From: Hyphomicrobiaceae bacterium
Lineage (GTDB): Bacteria > Pseudomonadota > Alphaproteobacteria > Rhizobiales > MH13
Reading direction: 5' to 3'
Assembly: GCA_020442235.1 (NCBI GenBank)
Contig: JAGRKQ010000025.1
Location: 547-5,747 of the forward strand
DNA length: 5,201 nt
Shown here piece by piece: positions 1-5,201 of the stretch; positions within the stretch are counted from its first letter, which is position 1; each line of letters opens with the position of its first letter. Under the pieces are notes generated by a model. That model did not search any database. It was not told the DNA's origin and was given only the letters and a program-made list of their open reading frames with translations. The position numbers and the translations under genes were made by a program.

Positions 1-188
1 TCGGAAAGAAGGGCCGCCGTCTGGCGTGCAACCGCCACCAGATCGTCAGGCGCAAAGCCGCCAAAGACCGGCAGGCGGCGCACCAGATCGCCGATGGTCT
101 GCATCTCGTCGTCGGTCATGGTGCGGTCGGCTGCCGACATGGTCACCATCACATGGATGAGGGCTTCCTGCGCCGCGCGTTCCGTCAT
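1..188 (-). CDS. TerB-family (tellurite resistance TerB-like) protein, N-terminal part only
   Basis: Only the first 62 codons are inside the window; the gene continues past the left edge. The start is ATG at 188-186, with a strong Shine-Dalgarno GGGAGAGG at 199-192, three bases before it. The peptide begins MTERAAQEALIHVMVTMSAA and continues with DRTMTDDEM (residues 21-29) and DLVRRLPVFGGF (34-45). This helix, acidic D-x-x-M-T-x-x-E loop, helix pattern is typical of the all-helical TerB fold. Rhizobial proteins of this group are roughly 150 residues long, so about 40% is seen here. TerB proteins are named for tellurite resistance, but stand-alone versions like this have no established biochemical role; they are thought to be cytoplasmic, possibly membrane- or metal-associated. 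The gene is divergent from lysS, and no ter-operon partner is visible. Family call fairly secure; function unknown. Confidence 0.8.
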   Translation of the reverse strand, partial: MTERAAQEALIHVMVTMSAADRTMTDDEMQTIGDLVRRLPVFGGFAPDDLVAVARQTAALLS

Positions 189-361
189 GATCCTCTCCCG
201 ATGCAAGTCTTGATGGTCAATGGGTGTCCTCATCTGCCCTTAGCCCGGTCTTCCCTTCACGGCAAGACGCAGCAGGGGGGCTCTGCGCCAAAGGCGCGTT
301 GACGGCCACCGGCAGGCGTGCCACACCCCAGCCGCCCTCAACCGACCGGGATGTCCGTTCC
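189..361. promoter_or_regulatory. Divergent intergenic region between the TerB-like gene and lysS
   Basis: This 173-bp spacer must contain the start signals for both genes. On the plus strand, TTGATG (210-215) and TTGACG (299-304) resemble -35 boxes, but neither has a convincing -10 at 16-18 bp. On the minus strand, TTGCCG (265-260) followed 17 bp on by TAAGGG (242-237) is a weak candidate for the TerB-like gene. A small hairpin, GCGCC-AAA-GGCGC (285-297), lies 64 bp before the lysS ATG, with no T-run after it. The lysS frame is open upstream to a GTG at 224, so part of this region could be read as a 46-codon extension, which I judge unlikely. No promoter is assigned firmly. Confidence 0.45.
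192..199 (-). promoter_or_regulatory. Ribosome binding site of the TerB-like gene
   Basis: Minus-strand GGGAGAGG lies three bases upstream of the ATG at 188. It fixes the start of the truncated TerB-like gene and is the strongest Shine-Dalgarno match in the left third of the window. Confidence 0.7.
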
Positions 362-2014
362 ATGACCGCGCCGCTTGCTCCGCTTGATGCCGAGACCCTT
401 GCCGCTGCCGCCGAGGCCAAGGCCTGGCCCTTCGAGGAAGCGCGCAAGATCGTCAAACGGCTGGAGCGCTCCGGCCGCAACGAGGTCCTGTTCGAGACCG
501 GCTACGGCCCTTCCGGCCTGCCGCACATCGGCACCTTCGGCGAGGTGGCGCGCACCACCATGGTGCGCCACGCCTTCCGCATCCTGACCAGGGATGCCGT
601 GCCGACCCGGCTCCTGTCGTTCTCCGACGATATGGACGGGCTGAGGAAGGTGCCGGACAACGTTCCCAACAAGGCGCTTCTGGCGGCCAATCTGGAAAAG
701 CCGCTGACGGTCGTGCCCGATCCCTTCGGCACCCACGACAGCTTCGGGCGGCACAACAATGCGCGCCTGCGCGCCTTTCTCGACCGCTTCGGCTTCGACT
801 ACGAGTTCGCCAGCGCCACGGATTACTACACCGCCGGCCGCTTCGACGAAGCGCTGGTGCGCATCCTGGAAGTCTATGACGCGGTGATGGCGATCATGCT
901 GCCGACGCTGGGCGAGGAACGCCAGGCGACCTATTCGCCGATCCTTCCGATCTCGAAGGTCTCCGGCAAGGTGTTGCAGGTGCCGCTTCTTGCCATCGAC
1001 GCCAAGGCCGGCACCGTCACCTATCACGACCCGGATCTGGGCGAGGACGTCACCACGACGGTCACCGGCGGCGCGGTCAAGTGCCAGTGGAAGGCCGACT
1101 GGGCGATGCGCTGGTTCGCGCTTGGCGTCGACTACGAGATGAGCGGCAAGGATCTCATCGATTCCGTCACGCTGGCCTCGAAGATCTGCAAGGTCATGGG
1201 CGGCACGCCGCCGGACGGCTTCAACTACGAGCTTTTCCTCGACAAGGACGGCAAGAAGATCTCCAAGTCGAAGGGCAACGGCCTGACGATCGACGAATGG
1301 CTGGCCTATGCCAGCGCCGAAAGCCTGTCGCTGTTCATGTTCCAGAAGCCGAAGGCGGCGAAGCGGCTGCATTTCGACGTCATTCCGCGCGCCGTCGACG
1401 AATATTACCAGTTCCTCGGCGCGGTGGAGCGCCAGCCGGCCAGTCAGCGCCTCGCCAATCCGGTCTGGCACATCCATTCCGGCCGCCCGGAGCCGAAGGA
1501 CCTGCCGGTCTCCTTCTCCATGCTGCTCAATCTGGCCAGCGCCTCCAACGCGCGTGAGGCCTCGGTGCTCTGGGGCTACCTGACACGCTACCGCCCCGAC
1601 CTGAAGCCGGGCGAGCGCGCCGATTTCGATGCCCTGGTGGAAAGCGCGGTGCGCTATTTCGTCGAGCAGGTGCTGCCGCAGAAGCGGTTCCGCGCCCCGA
1701 GCACCGAAGAACGCGCCGCACTGGCCGATCTCGCCTCCGCCATTGCCGCCCTGCCGGAAAAGAGCGATGCCGGCGCCATTCAGGATGTCGTCTACGACAT
1801 CGGCCGCAAGGCCTTCCCCGATCCGGCCAAGACCGGCCCGGACGGCGGTCCCGGCGTGTCGCTCACCTGGTTTGCCGCGCTCTATGAAATCCTGCTCGGC
1901 GAGGAAAAGGGCCCGCGCTTCGGCTCCTTCGTGGAGCTTTACGGCCAGACCGAAACCGTAGCGCTGATCGAGGACGCGCTCGAAGGCCGTCTCGTCGCCA
2001 AAAACCCGGACTAG
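362..2014 (+). CDS. lysS: Lysine--tRNA ligase, class I (lysyl-tRNA synthetase)
   Basis: The protein of 550 residues charges tRNA-Lys with lysine in the cytoplasm, using ATP. It is the class I enzyme (also called LysK), not the class II LysRS of enteric bacteria. Seen in sequence: the HIGH-type motif [12 protein letters not shown] with its His at residue 55, inside an N-terminal Rossmann domain; and the KMSKS-type motif [10 protein letters not shown], with KISKS at 299-303. The C-terminal half is helical, as in the anticodon-binding cage of this family. The [16 protein letters not shown] segment near the N-terminus is typical of alphaproteobacterial members. I chose ATG 362 because it gives the usual family length and sits 11 codons before that segment; its Shine-Dalgarno (GGGA at 348-351) is weak. 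A GTG at 224 would add 46 low-complexity residues. TAG stop at 2012-2014. The gene appears monocistronic, divergent from the TerB-like gene and convergent with the lipoprotein gene. Confidence 0.97.
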   Translation: MTAPLAPLDAETLAAAAEAKAWPFEEARKIVKRLERSGRNEVLFETGYGPSGLPHIGTFGEVARTTMVRHAFRILTRDAVPTRLLSFSDDMDGLRKVPDNVPNKALLAANLEKPLTVVPDPFGTHDSFGRHNNARLRAFLDRFGFDYEFASATDYYTAGRFDEALVRILEVYDAVMAIMLPTLGEERQATYSPILPISKVSGKVLQVPLLAIDAKAGTVTYHDPDLGEDVTTTVTGGAVKCQWKADWAMRWFALGVDYEMSGKDLIDSVTLASKICKVMGGTPPDGFNYELFLDKDGKKISKSKGNGLTIDEWLAYASAESLSLFMFQKPKAAKRLHFDVIPRAVDEYYQFLGAVERQPASQRLANPVWHIHSGRPEPKDLPVSFSMLLNLASASNAREASVLWGYLTRYRPDLKPGERADFDALVESAVRYFVEQVLPQKRFRAPSTEERAALADLASAIAALPEKSDAGAIQDVVYDIGRKAFPDPAKTGPDGGPGVSLTWFAALYEILLGEEKGPRFGSFVELYGQTETVALIEDALEGRLVAKNPD

Positions 2015-2026
2015 GAACCGGACAAG

Positions 2027-2056
2027 GATCAGGGGGCGAAGGGATCGCCCCCGGTC
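2027..2056 (+). terminator. Hairpin at the lysS / lipoprotein-gene convergent junction, possible terminator
   Basis: A perfect 8-bp inverted repeat, GGGGGCGA (2032-2039) and TCGCCCCC (2045-2052), closes a 5-base loop. In the plus-strand transcript the stem can grow by four more pairs (2027-2030 with 2053-2056, one of them G-U) if A2031 is bulged. The hairpin starts about 12 bases after the lysS stop and overlaps the last codons and stop of the opposing gene. No T-tract follows on either strand, so it is not a canonical intrinsic terminator. It may block read-through or protect the lysS 3' end. On the minus strand the outer extension is weaker, because the G-U pair becomes A-C. Confidence 0.45.
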
Positions 2057-2718
2057 AGGCGGTAGAGGCCGCGCCGGTTCGCCCGCGCGGCGAGTGCGGC
2101 ATCGCGGTAGCCCTGCGGCGCTCCATCCGCCGCGCCGATCCAGCCGAGCCCGATCAGCCGCCGGGCAATGTCATTCTCGCCGATGAAACAGGTGGCGCGC
2201 GGCGGCGTATCGGCGTCGGGGCTGCGGTCTTCCGGCTCCACCACGCATTCGACCCGCGACAGCCGCACCACCCTGCGGATGCCGATGAGGGCAAGATCCG
2301 CGCAGGCCCGCCACCCGCCGGAAGGAATGGCGCAGCGCGCACTCTCCGGCGGCAGGGCGACATCCTTGAGGCGCATGCGCAGCCCGTCGCGCCCTTCGAT
2401 GAGATCCGGTTCGATGAAGCCGATAACGCCGAGATCGTAACGGCGCGGGCGCGGCGGCGGCGGCGGCGGATCGGGCATCCGTTCCACCTCGCCGGTGATC
2501 ACGGGGCCGGGAAGAACCCGGTCCGGCGTGACCTGGCGCACCGGCGGCAGGGTGACGGTGCGCGTCTGCGGTTCCGGCGGCGCTGCGGGGACGGCCTGTT
2601 CCCGAGGGGGGTCGGGTGGAGCCTGCGGGGCGTCTTCATCGCAGCCGGCAAGCATGGCGAGCGCCAGAAGGGCAACAGCGCTGCACAGCCCCCGATGCGG
2701 CGCCCGCCCCGCGCTCAT
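2029..2718 (-). CDS. Proline-rich lipoprotein with degenerate staphylococcal-nuclease-like domain
   Basis: The protein has 229 residues. The N-terminus is a lipoprotein signal: basic n-region (R5, R9), hydrophobic core (11-22), lipobox L23-A-G-C26. Asp27 follows the Cys, a residue that in enterics favours inner-membrane retention. A proline-rich linker follows (31-92, with six consecutive Pro at 84-89). Residues about 94-220 resemble rhizobial thermonuclease-family domains: a C-x9-C pair (C129, C139 with W136), C158, TCFIG with C177, and a final YRDAALAARANRRGLYR helix. By eye-alignment to staphylococcal nuclease, the two catalytic arginines may remain (R116, R174), but the acidic residues of the R-x4-D-x2-E motif are replaced (A121, P124). 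Activity is therefore doubtful; a structural or ligand-binding role in the periplasm is my inference. The four cysteines suggest disulfides. The start codon overlaps the upstream transporter stop (ATGA, 2718-2715), so it is the third gene of the operon. Confidence 0.72.
   Translation of the reverse strand: MSAGRAPHRGLCSAVALLALAMLAGCDEDAPQAPPDPPREQAVPAAPPEPQTRTVTLPPVRQVTPDRVLPGPVITGEVERMPDPPPPPPRPRRYDLGVIGFIEPDLIEGRDGLRMRLKDVALPPESARCAIPSGGWRACADLALIGIRRVVRLSRVECVVEPEDRSPDADTPPRATCFIGENDIARRLIGLGWIGAADGAPQGYRDAALAARANRRGLYRLTGGDPFAP
2452..2469. repeat. (CGG)6 trinucleotide repeat encoding six prolines
   Basis: Six uninterrupted CGG units (CCG on the coding minus strand) encode Pro84-Pro89 in the linker of the lipoprotein. 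It is a short perfect microsatellite in a GC-rich gene. Slippage would change linker length without shifting frame. Confidence 0.8.
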
Positions 2719-3623
2719 GACAGGGCGTGGCCCGGCGCCGGGGCCCGCTTTCCGGCGCCAAGAAAAATGGCGGCGGCGATCAGAACGGCGGCGGCGATCT
2801 CGCCCGGCCGCACCGGCTCGCCGATCAGCGTCCAGCCCAGCGCCAGCGAGACGCCGAGTTCCAGCGTGCCGACGAAGGCCGCCGCTGAAGCGCCGGTCAT
2901 CGGCGTGCCGATGACGATGGCAAGCTGCGGGCCGACCCCGGCGATGGTGACGAAGAGGAGAAGGATGAAGGCCGCCTCGATGCTGGCAGGAAAGGCGGCT
3001 GCGATGCTGCCGCCGAGGATCGGCAGGCAGGCAAGCGCCGAGCCGAGGCAGATGGCGGCGCTGCGGGTCAGGGGGCCGAGCGGCGAGGGTCGGCCGATGG
3101 CGCTGAGAAGCAGCGCATAGCTGAACGGCCCGCCAAAGGCGAAAATCACCGCCGGCAGGCTGATGAGCGCGTCTTTCAGCGCCGGGCCGACGGAAAGAAG
3201 CGCCGCGGCGATCACCAGCGCGGCGGCGGCAAGATCGCGCGGCGGCGGCGCGCGCCTCAGGCGCAGCGCCTCCAGAAGGGTGGTAAAGAGCGGAAAGGAG
3301 AAGAAGATGATCGTTGCCAGCGCGATGCCGCCGGTCTCCACCGCCCTCAGATAACCGAGAACGCCGATGGTGAGCACGACGCCGACACCGAAGAGTTCCA
3401 GCCCTTCGCGCGGCGCCTGACGCAGCCGCGGCAGCAGCGGGCCGAAGAGCAGAAGCGGCACGATGAAGCGATAGGGCAGGAGCCCTTCCGGTGTCATGCC
3501 GGCCTCATAGGCGAGGGCGGCAAAAATCGGGATCAGGCCGAAACCGGCCGCTCCGATTGCCACGAGCGCCAGCCCGCCGGCCCGGCCCGAAACGCCCGCC
3601 GGGGCGGTTTCGGCCGTGCTCAT
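2715..3623 (-). CDS. EamA-domain transporter of the drug/metabolite (DMT) family
   Basis: This integral inner-membrane protein has 302 residues and about ten hydrophobic segments, near residues 16-39, 47-66, 75-93, 99-121, 130-146, 152-176, 186-204, 216-238, 245-268 and 274-291. That is the usual length and topology of two tandem five-helix EamA repeats. Supporting motifs are LLPYRFIVPLLL after helix 1 and the C-terminal TLELGVSLALGWTLIGE followed by GEIAAAVLIAAAIFLG, matching the characteristic end of EamA repeats. Members export or exchange small metabolites, amino acids or drugs; the substrate cannot be told from sequence. The chosen ATG (3623-3621) overlaps the regulator stop by ATGA. An upstream extension of the same frame to 3923 would run into the regulator gene and encodes an Arg-rich, non-family peptide. 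The stop overlaps the lipoprotein start in the same way, so all three genes are probably translationally coupled. Confidence 0.9.
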   Translation of the reverse strand: MSTAETAPAGVSGRAGGLALVAIGAAGFGLIPIFAALAYEAGMTPEGLLPYRFIVPLLLFGPLLPRLRQAPREGLELFGVGVVLTIGVLGYLRAVETGGIALATIIFFSFPLFTTLLEALRLRRAPPPRDLAAAALVIAAALLSVGPALKDALISLPAVIFAFGGPFSYALLLSAIGRPSPLGPLTRSAAICLGSALACLPILGGSIAAAFPASIEAAFILLLFVTIAGVGPQLAIVIGTPMTGASAAAFVGTLELGVSLALGWTLIGEPVRPGEIAAAVLIAAAIFLGAGKRAPAPGHALS

Positions 3624-4276
3624 TGCGAGGCCCAGACGATGCGCGCGATCCATTCCACATCGGCAAGCTCGATGGACCGGTTCGGATGGTCCGGGTTGAG
3701 GCTGACGAGTTCGATGGATTTTGCGCTTTTGCGGGCCAGGACCTTGGCCGTCACCTCGCCGCCGCGCGTGCGTACCACGACGCGGTCGCCGCGCCGCACC
3801 TGCGCACCCGGCGAGACGATGAGCAGGTCGCCGTCGCGGTAAAGCGGCAGCATGGAATCGCCCGACACCTCCAGCGCATAGGCGTGTTCGTCCTGAACGC
3901 CGGGGATCGGCACCGCGTCCCATCCGGCCCCGGCCGGAAATCCGGCATCGTCGAAATAGCCGCCCTGACCGGCTTCGGCCATGCCGAGCAGCGGCACCGT
4001 GCGGGTCATCTGGTCGGGATAGGCTTCCTTCAGCTCCGGCGCCTGTTCCAGAAGCTGCACGAAGGAAGAAAAGCTTTCGCCGGTTGCTTCCAGCACCTTG
4101 ACGAGGGATTCGGTCGAGGGCCAGCGCGGGCGTCCGTCATTGGCGGTGCGCTTGGACCGGTTGAAGCTCGTCGGGTCCAGTCCGGCGCGTCTTGCCAGCG
4201 CCGAGGGCGAAAGCCCGTGGCGTTCGGCAATCTGGTCCAGCGCGGCCCACAGGCCATGATGGGTCACCGGAAGCAT
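3620..4276 (-). CDS. XRE-type HTH regulator with C-terminal S24 (LexA/CI-like) peptidase domain
   Basis: With the ATG at 4276 the protein has 218 residues. Residues about 9-72 form an XRE-like helix-turn-helix (recognition region about 22-43, LSPSALARRAGLDPTSFNRS), then a linker, then an S24 domain from about residue 94. The self-cleavage set is complete: a candidate Ala102-Gly103 site in GMAEAGQGG, nucleophile Ser141 in SGDSMLPLYRDGD, and Lys178 in EVTAKVL. Spacings (38 and 37 residues between A-S and S-K) are close to those of E. coli LexA (35 and 37). It probably binds DNA as a dimer and represses. Its target is unknown, but as first gene of the operon it may control itself. A GTG at 4333 would add 19 residues absent from the family as I know it and would place the 4317-4328 palindrome inside the gene; I prefer ATG 4276. 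The Shine-Dalgarno is moderate (AAGGA/GGGA in 4293-4284). Confidence 0.9.
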   Translation of the reverse strand: MLPVTHHGLWAALDQIAERHGLSPSALARRAGLDPTSFNRSKRTANDGRPRWPSTESLVKVLEATGESFSSFVQLLEQAPELKEAYPDQMTRTVPLLGMAEAGQGGYFDDAGFPAGAGWDAVPIPGVQDEHAYALEVSGDSMLPLYRDGDLLIVSPGAQVRRGDRVVVRTRGGEVTAKVLARKSAKSIELVSLNPDHPNRSIELADVEWIARIVWASQ

Positions 4277-4316
4277 CGTGAAATCCCGTCCTTGCGGCGA
4301 CCCGGCTGCCCGCCTG

Positions 4317-4328
4317 GGAATATATTCC
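4317..4328. promoter_or_regulatory. Perfect 12-bp palindrome GGAATATATTCC, candidate operator / -10 region of the regulator operon
   Basis: GGAATATATTCC is exactly self-complementary and is an AT-rich island in GC-rich DNA. It lies 40 bp upstream of the regulator ATG. Read on the minus strand it contains TATATT (4324-4319), a 5/6 match to TATAAT, which would give a leader of about 36 bases. No good -35 is seen at 16-18 bp. A site where a dimeric S24 repressor overlaps its own -10 box would fit the symmetry, but this is inference. Confidence 0.45.
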
Positions 4329-4381
4329 GCCACGCTCCGGCTTATCCCCCCCTTGCGGCGCTGTCCAGTCGGCGCCCTGCA

Positions 4382-4437
4382 ATTCTTGCCTTGACGGCCC
4401 TGGCCGCGCTACGAGGCTGCGGACAGGCCGCAAGAAT
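4382..4437. promoter_or_regulatory. Interrupted dyad ATTCTTGC ... GCAAGAAT in the divergent spacer
   Basis: ATTCTTGC (4382-4389) and GCAAGAAT (4430-4437) are perfect inverted copies 40 bp apart. Allowing one extra A in the left arm, the match extends to GCAATTCTTGC against GCAAGAATGC. TTGACG (4391-4396), a -35-like box on the plus strand, directly follows the left arm; no clear -10 lies 16-18 bp after it. The dyad ends 17 bp before the DUF952 start, so it could be an operator pair or an RNA stem in the leader of the DUF952-pyrD transcript. Confidence 0.4.
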
Positions 4438-4443
4438 GCGGGC

Positions 4444-4449
4444 GGGGGG
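4444..4449 (+). promoter_or_regulatory. Shine-Dalgarno supporting the TTG start of the DUF952 gene
   Basis: A run of six G (4444-4449) lies five bases before the TTG at 4455. It supports initiation at this unusual codon; there is no ATG or GTG in this frame between the stop at 4392-4394 and the conserved IYKI motif. Confidence 0.5.
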
Positions 4450-4454
4450 CTCTC

Positions 4455-4796
4455 TTGGGCTGGATCTACAAGATCGTCGGCAAAGACGAATGGGACGCGG
4501 CGCAGCGCGCCGGCGTTTATGACGGAGCCCCGGTCGACCGGGCCGACGGCTTCATCCATTTTTCCACCGCGGCGCAGGTTGCCGAAACCGCGGCGAAGCA
4601 TTTTGCCGGCCGCACCGATCTGCTGCTGGTCGCGGTCGAGGAAGAGGGGCTGGGCACGGCGCTCGTCTATGAGCCTTCGCGCGGCGGGGCGCTCTTTCCC
4701 CATCTTTACGCACCGCTGGCGCTGGACAGGGCCGGTCCGGTTCGGACCCTGCCGCTTGGTCCGCACGGCATGCATCTTTTTCCCGAGGAGCTTTGA
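4455..4796 (+). CDS. DUF952 family protein
   Basis: This small soluble protein of 113 residues has no signal peptide or membrane segment. It is recognised by the DUF952 pattern: an N-terminal IYKI (4-7) with a Trp at 13, DGFIHFSTAAQV (31-42), LLLVAV (57-61), VYEPSRGG (71-78) and FPHLYAPL (81-88). Length is normal for the family. It starts at TTG: the frame is closed by TGA at 4392-4394 and contains no ATG or GTG before IYKI. The function is unknown. From memory, the family has been suggested to have an ADP-ribosyltransferase-like fold; I could not check this, and no catalytic role is assigned. Only 3 bp separate its stop from the pyrD ATG, so the two genes are very likely co-transcribed. The pairing of DUF952 with pyrD recurs in alphaproteobacteria as far as I know. 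Confidence 0.88.
   Translation: MGWIYKIVGKDEWDAAQRAGVYDGAPVDRADGFIHFSTAAQVAETAAKHFAGRTDLLLVAVEEEGLGTALVYEPSRGGALFPHLYAPLALDRAGPVRTLPLGPHGMHLFPEEL
4785..4790 (+). promoter_or_regulatory. Ribosome binding site of pyrD inside the DUF952 gene
   Basis: GAGGAG encodes the last Glu-Glu of the DUF952 protein and lies nine bases before the pyrD ATG at 4800. It fixes the pyrD start and indicates coupled translation. Confidence 0.65.
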
Positions 4797-4799
4797 GCG

Positions 4800-5201
4800 A
4801 TGGTCTGGCGCAGCTTTTCCCGGGCGCTTCTTTTCCCTCTCGTCGATGCCGAAAGCGCGCATGGGCTTGCCCTTGCGGCGCTGAAATCGGGCGCCATTCC
4901 CGGCTGCACCTTGCCGCCGGACCCGCGTCTTGCCATGACGGTGGCGGGACTTTCCTTCAAGAACCCGCTCGGCATGGCGGCCGGTTTCGACAAGAATGCC
5001 GAGGTGCCCGACGCGCTGATGAAGCTCGGCTTCGGCTTTGCCGAGGTCGGCACGCTGACGCCGCGCCCGCAGCCGGGAAATCCCCGCCCGCGCATCTTCC
5101 GCCTGGTCGAGGACGAGGCGATGGTGAACCGGCTCGGCTTCAACAATGAGGGCCATGCCAGCGCCCATGCGCGCCTTGCCGCGCGGCGCGGCGCAGGCGG
5201 C
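4800..5201 (+). CDS. pyrD: Dihydroorotate dehydrogenase (quinone), class 2, N-terminal part
   Basis: The first 134 codons are present and the frame is open to the right edge; the full family protein is about 340-365 residues. The enzyme oxidises dihydroorotate to orotate with FMN and passes electrons to ubiquinone; it is the membrane-associated step of de novo pyrimidine synthesis. The N-terminal stretch [20 protein letters not shown] (residues 3-22) is the helical membrane- and quinone-binding extension that marks class 2. Then come [18 protein letters not shown] (51-68, with the FMN-contacting GFDK at 62-65), the [19 protein letters not shown] signature (84-102) and NRLGFNNEG (110-118), which carries substrate-binding Asn residues. 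ATG 4800 has a good ribosome binding site at 4785-4790 and gives the expected family N-terminus. It follows the DUF952 gene by 3 bp and probably shares its promoter. Confidence 0.97.
   Translation, partial: MVWRSFSRALLFPLVDAESAHGLALAALKSGAIPGCTLPPDPRLAMTVAGLSFKNPLGMAAGFDKNAEVPDALMKLGFGFAEVGTLTPRPQPGNPRPRIFRLVEDEAMVNRLGFNNEGHASAHARLAARRGAGG

Noticed and set aside
285..297. GCGCC-AAA-GGCGC hairpin as a lysS attenuator or terminator
   Set aside because: The stem is only 5 bp with no T-run or competing structure that I can see, so it is mentioned only within the intergenic entry.
224..361. 46-residue N-terminal extension of LysS from GTG 224
   Set aside because: The added residues are low-complexity (Ser, Pro, Arg, Ala rich), not part of the class I LysRS family, and the GTG has no good Shine-Dalgarno.
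338..1477. 379-codon open frame on the minus strand opposite lysS
   Set aside because: It is antisense to a highly conserved gene, is rich in Arg, Gly, His and Val with no domain, and open antisense frames are common in high-GC codon-biased genes.
3624..3923. 100-residue N-terminal extension of the EamA transporter
   Set aside because: It lies wholly within the regulator coding sequence in another frame, is Arg-rich, and would precede a family-typical N-terminus that has its own ATG in an ATGA overlap.
3491..4522. 343-codon open frame on the plus strand over the regulator gene
   Set aside because: It runs antisense to the S24 regulator, crosses the intergenic spacer into DUF952 and gives a low-complexity Arg/Gly-rich protein with no recognisable family.
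4350..4883. 14-bp direct repeat CCCTTGCGGCGCTG at 4350-4363 and 4870-4883
   Set aside because: The second copy encodes part of the pyrD Leu-Ala-rich N-terminus. A single 14-bp match in GC-rich DNA of this length is not surprising, and no mobile-element features flank it.
4137..5168. 343-codon open frame on the minus strand opposite DUF952 and pyrD
   Set aside because: It is antisense to two recognised genes and resembles no family; it is a GC-driven shadow frame.

Overview
The window is high-GC and gene-dense. Six genes are recognisable, and they look like chromosomal housekeeping DNA from an alphaproteobacterium, most likely Hyphomicrobiales (Rhizobiales) of the Rhizobium/Stappia type. The case rests on three things: a class I lysyl-tRNA synthetase, a TerB-like gene divergent from it, and a DUF952 gene running directly into class 2 pyrD. 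No insertion sequence, tRNA, rRNA, CRISPR array or phage module is visible.

Layout. The left edge (1-188, minus) is the N-terminal part of a TerB-family protein. A 173-bp divergent spacer (189-361) separates it from lysS (362-2014, plus). LysS converges with a minus-strand gene that starts only 14 bp away. The junction carries a GC-rich hairpin (about 2027-2056) that overlaps the stop codon of the opposing gene.

The minus-strand block 4276 to 2029 is a tight three-gene operon whose members overlap by ATGA at both joints. In transcription order they are an XRE-HTH/S24 (CI/LexA-like) regulator, a 10-TM EamA/DMT transporter, and a proline-rich lipoprotein ending in a staphylococcal-nuclease-like domain that seems to have lost key acidic catalytic residues. 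This is the least stereotyped part of the window. A regulator with an apparently intact self-cleavage triad (Ala-Gly site, Ser, Lys) is translationally coupled to a transporter and an envelope protein.

A second divergent spacer (4277-4454) holds a perfect AT-rich 12-bp palindrome and a separate interrupted dyad. Both are candidate control sites for the regulator operon or for the rightward pair. That pair is a DUF952 protein with a TTG start (4455-4796), then 3 bp, then pyrD (4800 to the right edge, truncated), encoding the quinone-dependent dihydroorotate dehydrogenase of pyrimidine synthesis.

No clear novel system is present. The points worth a second look are the S24-EamA-SNase-like operon with its possible operator, the degenerate nuclease domain, the forced TTG start, and the convergent hairpin.
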